A stretch of DNA of 5,768 nt from Bacillota bacterium (GTDB taxonomy: Bacteria > Bacillota > Bacilli > Lactobacillales > Aerococcaceae). Position numbers and translations under genes: made by a program. Below, piece after piece: positions 1-5,618 of the stretch. Location of the stretch: contig JAEZWY010000043.1 of the NCBI GenBank assembly GCA_023442905.1, positions 1 to 5,768 on the forward strand, given 5' to 3'. The notes under the pieces were generated by a model. The model had not been told where the DNA came from. It made no database searches and saw only the letters and a list, made by a program, of their open reading frames with translations. Each line of letters starts with the position of its first letter. The first letter of the stretch is position 1.

Positions 1-485
1 AATGATTCAAATGAATCTAAAGTCGCTGGATCAATCCCTGCTTCTTCTAATAAGTCAGCATTGTAAGCTAAACCATACCCTTCAACAGATACTGGGAAGC
101 CATAAACGTCATCACCTTGTTTAAACTCAAATTCAGTTTGGTCTACCCAATCACCTTCTAGCGGTGTTAAGAAATCAGCCCACATATCATATCCAGCTTG
201 ACCTTCAATAACAAACACGTCAGGACCATCTCCAGCAGTGAAGTCTGCTTTTAATTGGTCACCTAATGTACAAGAACCAGAACAAACTTTAATCGTCACA
301 TCGACTCCATTAGCTTCTCCCCATAACTTAGCATAATTCGTTAAGGCTTCTTGTGTTTCACTTTTATTTGAATATAAAGTGAACGCATCGGCACTTGACG
401 AAGCCGCTGAAACTGATGGGACCGAAAACATCGTTGCTGCTGCTAAAACTAACCCTGCACGTTTGAAAAATGGAAATTTAACCAT
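1..485 (-). CDS. Carbohydrate ABC transporter substrate-binding protein, N-terminal part (partial)
   Basis: The visible 161 residues form the start of an extracellular solute-binding protein (SBP family 1, MalE/AglE-like), which captures a sugar outside the membrane and delivers it to an ABC permease. The ATG at 483-485 has an AGGGGGA ribosome site 5 bases upstream (complement of 491-497). Residues 1-27 are a signal peptide: a KR-containing n-region, a hydrophobic stretch (GLVLAAATMF), then SVSA with a type I cleavage site near residue 27. Family-typical segments are LKADF.AGDGPDVFV (about 78-92), then VYGFPVSVEGYGLAYN (about 127-142) and LLEEAGIDP (145-153). It is odd that there is no lipobox cysteine, although Gram-positive binding proteins are usually lipoproteins. 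Two cysteines lie close together in mature protein (C68, C72). The rest of the gene, and probably the permease genes, lie beyond the left edge. The family is clear; the substrate is not readable. Confidence 0.9.
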   Translation of the reverse strand, partial: MVKFPFFKRAGLVLAAATMFSVPSVSAASSSADAFTLYSNKSETQEALTNYAKLWGEANGVDVTIKVCSGSCTLGDQLKADFTAGDGPDVFVIEGQAGYDMWADFLTPLEGDWVDQTEFEFKQGDDVYGFPVSVEGYGLAYNADLLEEAGIDPATLDSFES

Positions 486-518
486 ATTTTTCCCCCTAGA
501 TAAGTAATATTTATCTTC

Positions 519-547
519 ATTATAGCATTACAAACGCTTTCGTGCAA
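519..547 (-). promoter_or_regulatory. Sigma-A promoter of the substrate-binding protein gene
   Basis: Read on the minus strand, a -35 box TTGCAC (542-547) and a perfect -10 box TATAAT (519-524) are separated by exactly 17 bases. Transcription would start near 512, giving a leader of roughly 27 bases that includes the AGGGGGA ribosome site. The -35 box and the spacer are overlapped by cre/LacI-type operators, so the promoter looks repressible. Confidence 0.8.
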
Positions 548-556
548 CCGTTTACA
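529..556 (-). promoter_or_regulatory. Tandem cre / LacI-family operator sites over the promoter
   Basis: On the minus strand TGTAAACGGTTGCA (543-556) matches the CcpA cre consensus TGWNANCGNTNWCA at 13 of 14 positions and covers the -35 box. A weaker CG-centred site, TACAAACGCTTTCG read on the plus strand (529-542), lies in the promoter spacer with its centre 14 bases away. Both positions would block RNA polymerase. The bound protein could be CcpA (catabolite repression) or a local LacI-family sugar repressor; the sequence does not tell them apart. Either fits a sugar-uptake gene. Confidence 0.65.
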
Positions 557-1163
557 AAGTTAAATAATTATGAGAAAGATTAGCACTCTGTTTTCTAAAA
601 AACATTGAATCACTCGCTTTTTATTGAAAACAACGGTTTTTTATCTATCAGATAGTTTCTAATCTTTTATTCACTGTGAACGATCCGTCACTCGTTAATT
701 AGACAACGATAAACATTGATATATCAAGCTTTCCAAGATGTTTATTGTGTTCTCATCCCTTCACTTTAAGGTTATTAGGATAATCTCTTGCTTAATATCG
801 TACTGAATATTTTTGGCAGAACGGGACTGGTTCAAAAAATTCTGTTACCGATAACAGTTTTTTGTTTTTTCACGAATATGAGAAAGTAAACGGAATATTT
901 AATATTTTTGTTCCATCTCAATTCACAAGCGGTTTCGCTATTATATAATCGTAAAAAGTTAGGTTTGGTTCCTGTTGCCAAATATGACTCCTTTTTAGTG
1001 CTTATTTATTTATATTTTACGAGTTTGCATTCAAATGACGCACCTTCACTCACATCCCAAACGTCCATTTAGAATCGTGGTGATGATGAAGGATAATCGA
1101 ACGGATAATTAGAAAACAAGTAATAAAACCGATGATATTGGCAACAATAGCCCTCTCTATTAC
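557..1163. other. Long gene-poor intergenic region
   Basis: About 600 AT-rich bases separate the binding-protein promoter from the dehydrogenase terminator. No reading frame here has both a credible ribosome site and useful length. The longest plus-strand open stretch (about 890-1069) has no good start. A minus-strand frame of 49 codons (1050-1199) begins inside the dehydrogenase terminator. The contents I can support are a 16-bp palindrome at 842-857 and an isolated TATAAT at 944-949 (plus strand) with only a poor -35 match. The region may be decayed coding DNA or a remnant of an element, but I cannot identify either. Confidence 0.5.
835..863 (+). terminator. Palindrome followed by a T-run: weak terminator or LacI/cre operator
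   Basis: CTGTTACCGATAACAG (842-857) is a 16-bp palindrome broken only at its central four bases. It is preceded by an A-run and followed by six Ts (858-863). As RNA it makes a 6-bp stem with a CCGA loop and a U-tract, the form of an intrinsic terminator, although the stem is AT-rich. Its inner 14 bases (843-856) also fit the cre/LacI operator consensus TGWNANCGNTNWCA at every position. No gene ends just upstream on the plus strand, so the terminator reading lacks an obvious client, and no strong promoter lies beside it for the operator reading. Confidence 0.4.
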
Positions 1164-1226
1164 AAAAAAACACCTCTCAATTGGATGAATCTCTGGCATT
1201 TAAAATGCTCGGTCATTTGAGAGGTG
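1164..1226 (-). terminator. Intrinsic terminator of the dehydrogenase gene
   Basis: On the minus strand, 22 bases past the stop codon, CACCTCTCAA (1217-1226) pairs perfectly with TTGAGAGGTG (1171-1180). Seven Ts follow (complement of 1164-1170). The 36-base loop is unusually long and contains its own small hairpin (GCATT/AATGC). The perfect 10-bp stem with an immediate T-run makes this a confident terminator. Confidence 0.85.
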
Positions 1227-1247
1227 ATTTTGATAAGTTTTATTTAA

Positions 1248-2276
1248 TTAAACATAAAGGTGCATTGGATAAGTTGTAAACTCGGTTGGGCGAGCTTTTT
1301 CAGAAGTGACAAAGCCAGGTGCTGCCGCTAAAACACTTGGAATGCGGTTAACAATCGTTCCACATGTTAAAGCCACAGTGTCAGGTTTCTTCAAGGTGAA
1401 TTCCATATCGGGTTCCCCTGTAATATACCAATCACACATATCACCATCTTCTGGGCGATAGACTTTTCCAATACATTCAACTTCTAATTCAATTCCCTGA
1501 TTGGTTTTAATAGTTGTAACAGCTGACATACCGGTAGCTTGACCTGCTGGTATCACGCGTCCTAATGTTTCAGATTCAATATTTTCATCTAAAGTATAAG
1601 GAACCGATTTTTGTGATATCTCAGTAATAGTCCAGTTCATTTTTGAACAAATGGCTTCCGCAGCATTCCACATATAGGAAGGGAAACTTTCTGCTGAAGC
1701 AATTTCTTTATCAAACTTATCTAAATCATAACCAGCCCCATGTGCTTCTGCTAAGGCTAATCCATAATCTTCCACATTATAAGAAACGACGCCTTTAATT
1801 TTCTTCACTTGATTCATTCCGGCTAACATCAAACAAGGCATATTAATCCAATAAATATCCTGCATACCAGAGCCCATAATCGTCACGCCATTTTCTTTAG
1901 CGATGCGATCTAAACGATTCGTTTCTGCCGGTGAGGTGTTCCAAGGATAAATGGCTTCCTCACAAGTAGTAATGACATTAACTTTATTTTTCAAAGCCAA
2001 CTCAAAAAACTCATACATTTCAGGCATATATGAGAAGATAGTCACAATCGCAATATCCGCTTGACAACTGTCAAAGACTGCTTGAGCATCATCCGAAATC
2101 TTAACTCCTGTTTTATAGCCTAATTCTGCATAATCTCCTACATCTTGTCCTACAACTTGTGGATTATTATCAATCGCCCCCACTATCTCGACACCATGCT
2201 CTACCAAATAACGAATAATCACTTTTGACATTTTCCCACAACCATACTGAACTGCCTTCACTTTATTTAACGCCAT
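1248..2276 (-). CDS. NAD(P)-dependent amine dehydrogenase, DapB-like / 2,4-diaminopentanoate dehydrogenase family
   Basis: This 342-residue protein has an N-terminal Rossmann fold: the dinucleotide-binding loop is YGCGKM (11-16) and an acidic residue (D36, in IDNN) ends the second strand. The CEEAIYPW segment (about 105-112) and HGAGYD (about 179-184) belong to the family annotated as dihydrodipicolinate-reductase-like or 2,4-diaminopentanoate dehydrogenase. The characterised member oxidatively deaminates 2,4-diaminopentanoate in clostridial ornithine degradation. None of the other genes of that pathway are beside it, so the true substrate is unknown. It is not the lysine-pathway DapB, which is shorter (about 240-270 residues). 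The start is the ATG at 2274-2276, 8 bases after AAGGAG; the upstream in-frame GTG at 2283-2285 overlaps that ribosome site and is unlikely. No signal peptide is seen, so it should be cytoplasmic. The gene is monocistronic, between a MerR-type promoter and a strong terminator, which implies induction by the divergent MerR regulator. Family assignment is firm; the reaction is inferred. Confidence 0.88.
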   Translation of the reverse strand: MALNKVKAVQYGCGKMSKVIIRYLVEHGVEIVGAIDNNPQVVGQDVGDYAELGYKTGVKISDDAQAVFDSCQADIAIVTIFSYMPEMYEFFELALKNKVNVITTCEEAIYPWNTSPAETNRLDRIAKENGVTIMGSGMQDIYWINMPCLMLAGMNQVKKIKGVVSYNVEDYGLALAEAHGAGYDLDKFDKEIASAESFPSYMWNAAEAICSKMNWTITEISQKSVPYTLDENIESETLGRVIPAGQATGMSAVTTIKTNQGIELEVECIGKVYRPEDGDMCDWYITGEPDMEFTLKKPDTVALTCGTIVNRIPSVLAAAPGFVTSEKARPTEFTTYPMHLYV

Positions 2277-2292
2277 TTTCAACACTCCTTAT

Positions 2293-2322
2293 TTGTATTT
2301 TTTATCACAATTAAAGTATAAT
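2293..2322 (+). promoter_or_regulatory. Promoter of the MerR regulator gene
   Basis: A perfect TATAAT (2317-2322) is preceded at 18 bases by TTGTAT (2293-2298). This -10 box overlaps the dehydrogenase -10 box on the opposite strand (2315-2320). The predicted start point, near 2329, falls inside the 17-bp dyad. Binding of the regulator would therefore block its own transcription, the usual negative autoregulation of MerR proteins, and the two promoters would also compete for polymerase. Confidence 0.65.
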
Positions 2323-2345
2323 GTCTATAGTAACTATAGAGTCAA
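2315..2345 (-). promoter_or_regulatory. MerR-type promoter and operator driving the dehydrogenase gene
   Basis: On the minus strand the -35 box TTGACT (2340-2345) and the -10 box TATACT (2315-2320) are 19 bases apart, two more than the optimum. This overlong spacer is the hallmark of promoters that MerR-family activators untwist. Almost filling it is the perfect dyad TCTATAGTAACTATAGA (2324-2340, centre 2332) with 8-bp arms. The adjacent divergent MerR gene is the obvious cognate regulator. The dehydrogenase should therefore be nearly silent without ligand and induced when the regulator is bound by its effector. Confidence 0.85.
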
Positions 2346-2359
2346 GGAGGGTTTTTAAA

Positions 2360-3211
2360 TTGGATAACTTATTGAAAATAGGCGAGTTTGCCCGTATTAA
2401 TAATATTCCAATACAAACGTTGCGCTATTATGACACTATTGGATTAGTACCACCTTATAAAGTTGATAACTTCACAAATTATCGTTATTATCACATTAAC
2501 CAATCGGCTATTATTGATATTATTCAATATTTAAGACAGCTTGATTTTTCCATTGAACAAATTAAAAGCATTCTTTCTGACCAAAATTCGCGACGCTTAC
2601 TAAATGAAATTGAAGATCAAGCACAACAGTTATTGTTGGAGCATCAACAGTTGACACAAAAATTAAAAGAACTCGATCTTTATCGGCAATCGGCTCAACT
2701 CTACATCGAACATCAAAATTGTCCTGAGCTTAGTTTTGACTATTTACCTAAACGTGAAGCACTCACCTATACCCTCGAAAATAATATTTACCAAATGAAT
2801 GATGAAGGTTATGAAAAATGCTTGCGTTCATTTAAAAACACGCTCGTTAATGAACAAATTATCCCTGCTCCCTTTATGCGCATTGGGACAGTGATGGATA
2901 AACACAACTTTTGTACCCAAAACTGGTTCTCAAACAAAATGTTTATTATTAATTCCAAATTAAGTGCGACCGATACTCTAATTCCTTATACATTTCCAAA
3001 AGCGCTCTATGCAATTAGCTATTGTCATTCGTTTAAAGAAGAGCTCGAAGTATTGTCTTGTTTTTGCCAAAACATCAAAAAAGCAGGTTACCAAGTAACC
3101 GGAGATTATATTTGTGAAGTTGTCTATGAACATCCTATTCTAAATGAAAATAAACGGCATATGTTTATTCGATTGCAGGTTCCTGTGAAAAAACGAGAGA
3201 AATCGTTTTAA
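2360..3211 (+). CDS. MerR-family transcriptional regulator with GyrI-like effector-binding domain
   Basis: This is a 283-residue ligand-responsive activator. Residues 1-70 are the winged helix-turn-helix: LLKIGEFARINNIPIQTLRYYD, then IGLVPP and NYRYY (about 4-44), the classic MerR signature. A coiled-coil dimerisation helix rich in Gln, Leu and Glu spans about 80-118. The remaining ~160 residues resemble the BmrR/BltR-type GyrI-like effector domain, with GDYICEVVYEHP and RHMFIRLQVPV near the end; that fold binds small, often cationic or aromatic, molecules. Length agrees with BmrR (about 280). I chose TTG at 2360-2362 because AAGGAGG (2344-2350) lies 9 bases upstream. The ATG at 2321 would lie inside the promoter and operator, and would add 13 residues before the conserved domain. 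The gene is divergent from the dehydrogenase it probably controls. Three cysteines near the middle of the effector domain (SYCHSF, SCFCQN) are visible, but no metal-binding MerR pattern is evident. The effector is unknown. Confidence 0.9.
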   Translation: MDNLLKIGEFARINNIPIQTLRYYDTIGLVPPYKVDNFTNYRYYHINQSAIIDIIQYLRQLDFSIEQIKSILSDQNSRRLLNEIEDQAQQLLLEHQQLTQKLKELDLYRQSAQLYIEHQNCPELSFDYLPKREALTYTLENNIYQMNDEGYEKCLRSFKNTLVNEQIIPAPFMRIGTVMDKHNFCTQNWFSNKMFIINSKLSATDTLIPYTFPKALYAISYCHSFKEELEVLSCFCQNIKKAGYQVTGDYICEVVYEHPILNENKRHMFIRLQVPVKKREKSF

Positions 3212-3233
3212 TATAGGTAAGTTCTATCAATTT

Positions 3234-3266
3234 AAGTGTGGGGATTGATTGCACCCGCACTTTTTT
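3234..3266 (+). terminator. Intrinsic terminator of the MerR gene
   Basis: GTGTGGG (3236-3242) pairs with CCCGCAC (3254-3260) with a single U-G wobble across an 11-base loop, and six Ts follow (3261-3266). It lies 23 bases past the MerR stop codon. The flanking AA/TT can lengthen the stem. Confidence 0.8.
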
Positions 3267-3292
3267 AGTGATGAAGCTTTTATTCTGAAATG

Positions 3293-3313
3293 AAAAATAA
3301 CTCACTTATTTTT
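3293..3313 (-). terminator. Weak AT hairpin, possible terminator of the acetyltransferase gene
   Basis: AAAAATAA (3293-3300) and TTATTTTT (3306-3313) form an 8-bp stem around a 5-base loop, 24 bases beyond the acetyltransferase stop on the minus strand. The stem is entirely A/T, but it ends in five Ts. It could act in either direction between the two convergent genes; as a terminator it is weak. Confidence 0.35.
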
Positions 3314-3337
3314 GACAAAAGGTGCATCCCCGTTCTA

Positions 3338-3865
3338 TTAGTCAGCGGGATTCGACTTCTGATAAATATTAATCTTTACCAATCTCGCTTCTGTTTCAGA
3401 GCGTGGTCTTTCTTCTTGTCTAATGAATTCAAAACCATTTTTCTTAATCACCGAGTTGCTGCCAATATTGACATCTTCGGCTTCAATAAATATTTTGGGA
3501 TACCCTAATTCAAATAAATAAGCGACTACTACGGCAAAGACTTCTGTCATATATCCTTGATTCCAGTAAGGTCGCCCTAGCACATAACCAACTACCGGCG
3601 AGTCGTCCCAAAACTTCACAATATCAATCATGCCCATTAACTCGTCGGTCGCTTTCGATTCGATACCATATCGAACAGTCTGTTCATCTTGATAAGCAAC
3701 TAACCAACTAGTTAAGATTGCTTCAGTGGTCGCAATCGTTTCATGTGGTTCCCAAGTTAGATATTTTGTCACTTCTGGGTCATTAGCCCAGCCATTAAAG
3801 ATACTTAACGCATCATCCTCAGTTAATTTTCGTAAACGTAATCGCTTGGTCTCGAGTTCTTTCAT
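3338..3865 (-). CDS. GNAT-family N-acetyltransferase, RimJ/RimL-like
   Basis: This 175-residue enzyme of the Gcn5-related acetyltransferase fold should move acetyl from acetyl-CoA to an amino group of a protein N-terminus or small molecule. It opens with ETKRLRLRKLTEDDA, the typical RimJ/RimL-type beginning. The acetyl-CoA pyrophosphate-binding loop is PYWNQGYMTE (about 99-108), and the motif-B segment is NIGSNSVIKKNGF (about 133-145). I place the start at ATG 3863-3865, 8 bases after GGAGG. The upstream GTG (3880) and ATG (3871) overlap or abut that ribosome site. It stands alone, convergent with the MerR gene, with its own promoter, so context does not reveal a substrate. Family members include ribosomal-protein and antibiotic acetyltransferases, and nothing seen here favours one. 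Confidence 0.9.
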   Translation of the reverse strand: MKELETKRLRLRKLTEDDALSIFNGWANDPEVTKYLTWEPHETIATTEAILTSWLVAYQDEQTVRYGIESKATDELMGMIDIVKFWDDSPVVGYVLGRPYWNQGYMTEVFAVVVAYLFELGYPKIFIEAEDVNIGSNSVIKKNGFEFIRQEERPRSETEARLVKINIYQKSNPAD

Positions 3866-3899
3866 TCGCATCCCCTCCACTTGTACAATAATTTTTTCT

Positions 3900-3908
3900 A
3901 TTATAACA
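3900..3908 (-). promoter_or_regulatory. Extended -10 promoter of the acetyltransferase gene
   Basis: On the minus strand TGTTATAAT combines a perfect -10 hexamer (3900-3905) with the upstream TG of an extended -10 element. No good -35 box lies at 16-18 bases, as is common for extended -10 promoters. It is about 35 bases upstream of the chosen start codon. Confidence 0.65.
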
Positions 3909-4053
3909 TAGCAGTGCTTTATATTTATAATGGTTTCAACTGGAAAATTCCCACTTAAAATCTATTACTTTCAGTTATGGCGCCCTATCTGATCCTCAAA
4001 TTGTACTCGAATGTCATCCAATCAACCTCAGCGTCACTAAAAAGCACTTCTTT

Positions 4054-4082
4054 CTGTCACAACGATTATATTTCGGTATAAT
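4054..4082 (+). promoter_or_regulatory. Promoter of the DUF4026-like gene
   Basis: A perfect TATAAT (4077-4082) is preceded at 17 bases by CTGTCA (4054-4059), a 4-of-6 match to TTGACA. The start codon is 29 bases further on, with GGGAGG (4099-4104) as the ribosome site. Confidence 0.65.
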
Positions 4083-4111
4083 AAAGATAATCACTACTGG
4101 GAGGTTATACG

Positions 4112-5398
4112 ATGAGCGCACATAATGAAGCAAAAAAGATTGAAATGAAAGAACCACTTTTTCGAGAAAAAAACTCGACACTGACGATCATTTTAAATCC
4201 TCATGAGGAAACTCAGCTTTCCCACGAGTCATTTGACGTTCTCAATCAACTGGAAAATTTTGCGGTCGCTTCCGTTAAAATGCCAGCAGAAACGAAGACT
4301 CCGTTTGGGACCGTGACTTATCAATATGGTGATGCTTATCGCTTTTTCCTATTTCAATTACATGAAGCAAGCAATCTTTTGAAAGGTTTACATCTCGACG
4401 ATTACGACTCTCAATATGTCCAACGATTACATTCGGCAAAGCAAGCATTAACTATCATTCTACCCTTCACCCATGAGTTACAGCAGTGTTATCAATTACA
4501 ACTCAGTATCGCCAATCTGTTAGTTCCGAAGATGATGGGACTTATTGATGAAAATGCCCAACGACTCTTATGTCGCCAGCAAGTCGAAATGATTGCCCAA
4601 TCGCATTATCTACCTCATCCGGGAATGTTGTTTTCAATCCAAGCGGTTCAACGCTCAGGTAAAATTTGGCTTCATACACATGGGTTGGTTCGCTGTCAGT
4701 TAACAGAACTTGAAATCTTGAATGTAACGAAAGACACTTACCACGATTTTTATTATTTAATCAAGCATTTAGCAACTCAATTGATTTACTTACGATTAGA
4801 AAAGCCCAATGAGACAGTGGAGCAAACACAGATCCTAGGGGCATTCAATCAGCAGCATCCAATTGTATCCCATACGATTCCTTGGAACCAAGCATTAAAA
4901 TATTACCCTAGCCATGCACTCGGTGGTACTGATGACCGACAAGTAGACCATCATTCTTTATCCAGTTTAATTTTTATTTTACTCATTGATGAACATGATG
5001 AACAAGAATTGGTGCCTGCTGATAAAGCAAGTCATTTATTTAAGCCAGACCCACTTTATACTATCCCGCCATTAGAAATTAAACGAGAAAAGTTAGTGGC
5101 TCATGAACAATTTCCGCTGTTACTCAAAACCTTCAATCAACATAAAGATTCAGCTACTTGGGTGCCTTTAGTCAAAATTACCATTCCCCATGGTGAAGAT
5201 AATCAAGAAAATATTTGGTTTCAGTTGGATGAATTAACCAATGATATGATTATCGGTAAAGCAACGCATGATGCTCAGTATTTACCGGATATCAAAACCG
5301 ATACCGTCGCAACTTTTCCGTTGGACCGAATGATTGATTGGATTATTTATACACCAGAAGGTACTATCACTCCAAACGAGGCTTATCGTTTGATGTAA
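4112..5398 (+). CDS. Conserved protein of unknown function, DUF4026-like with DUF2314-like C-terminus
   Basis: This soluble 428-residue protein has no signal peptide or membrane segment. The ATG at 4112 is fixed by GGGAGG 7 bases upstream. A central WLHTHGLVRCQLTELEIL segment (about 186-203), with His188, His190, Arg194, Cys195 and the acidic pair that follows, matches the signature I associate with DUF4026. The last ~80 residues (IWFQLDEL... at 368, then DMIIGKA..., and a closing PLDRMIDWIIY at 403-413) resemble DUF2314, a small domain of unknown role often fused to other DUFs. The N-terminal ~110 residues are acidic to neutral and show no motif I recognise. The gene has its own promoter and terminator and is transcribed alone, so neighbours give no functional hint. 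The family assignment is from pattern recognition and is moderately sure; the biochemical function is unknown. Confidence 0.85.
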   Translation: MSAHNEAKKIEMKEPLFREKNSTLTIILNPHEETQLSHESFDVLNQLENFAVASVKMPAETKTPFGTVTYQYGDAYRFFLFQLHEASNLLKGLHLDDYDSQYVQRLHSAKQALTIILPFTHELQQCYQLQLSIANLLVPKMMGLIDENAQRLLCRQQVEMIAQSHYLPHPGMLFSIQAVQRSGKIWLHTHGLVRCQLTELEILNVTKDTYHDFYYLIKHLATQLIYLRLEKPNETVEQTQILGAFNQQHPIVSHTIPWNQALKYYPSHALGGTDDRQVDHHSLSSLIFILLIDEHDEQELVPADKASHLFKPDPLYTIPPLEIKREKLVAHEQFPLLLKTFNQHKDSATWVPLVKITIPHGEDNQENIWFQLDELTNDMIIGKATHDAQYLPDIKTDTVATFPLDRMIDWIIYTPEGTITPNEAYRLM

Positions 5399-5413
5399 AA
5401 TGAATCGATAATC

Positions 5414-5480
5414 ATTGGCGCATCCTAAGTTCTTCCTAACCAAAATAGGAAGAGACGACTCAGGACTCGCCAATTTTTTT
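5414..5480 (+). terminator. Long nested-hairpin intrinsic terminator of the DUF4026-like gene
   Basis: Three stacked stems share one axis: ATTGGCG/CGCCAAT (5414-5420 with 5468-5474), CCTAAGT/ACTCAGG with one mismatch (5424-5430 with 5458-5464), and CTTCCTA/TAGGAAG (5432-5438 with 5446-5452). The loop is ACCAAAA. Seven Ts (5474-5480) follow directly. It begins 15 bases after the stop codon. At 67 bases it is longer than most intrinsic terminators and could be a small repeat element serving as one. Confidence 0.8.
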
Positions 5481-5618
5481 ACAAACTTAGCAGTTGTTAT
5501 TGCATAAAATAGTCCGTTTTTCAGCTTTTTGCTTTGATTTTATGATTTTAACCTAAAAAACTCGAGGTTGGGCATCAACTTGATAAATTTAGTTAAGATT
5601 ATTGTTCATTAATTAAAA
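5481..5618. other. Intergenic DNA without a gene
   Basis: These AT-rich bases have no credible reading frame or strong promoter. The only structure is a minor one: AACCT (5550-5554) can pair with AGGTT (5565-5569), or GTTG with CAAC (about 5567-5579). On the minus strand the latter is followed by a T-run, so it may be a weak terminator for a gene outside the window or the edge of the repeat region that follows. Confidence 0.4.

Noticed and set aside
721..815. Short plus-strand frame starting ATG at 739 (22 codons)
   Set aside because: It has no ribosome site, is very short and lies in AT-rich DNA where such frames arise by chance.
944..949. TATAAT as a plus-strand promoter
   Set aside because: The -35 match is poor and no plus-strand gene follows; it would only make antisense RNA to the dehydrogenase.
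1248..2276. Lysine-pathway dihydrodipicolinate reductase (dapB)
   Set aside because: The protein is about 80 residues too long, has the EEAIYP and HGAGYD segments of the amine dehydrogenase relatives, and is controlled by a MerR regulator rather than lying in a lysine operon.
3290..3508. Plus-strand open frame of 72 codons
   Set aside because: It overlaps the 3' end of the acetyltransferase gene antisense, lacks a ribosome site and shows no protein family features.
3726..3911. Plus-strand open frame of 61 codons
   Set aside because: It is antisense to the start and promoter of the acetyltransferase gene and has no independent support.
5282..5473. Minus-strand open frame of 63 codons
   Set aside because: It is antisense to the end of the DUF4026-like gene and runs through that gene's terminator hairpin.
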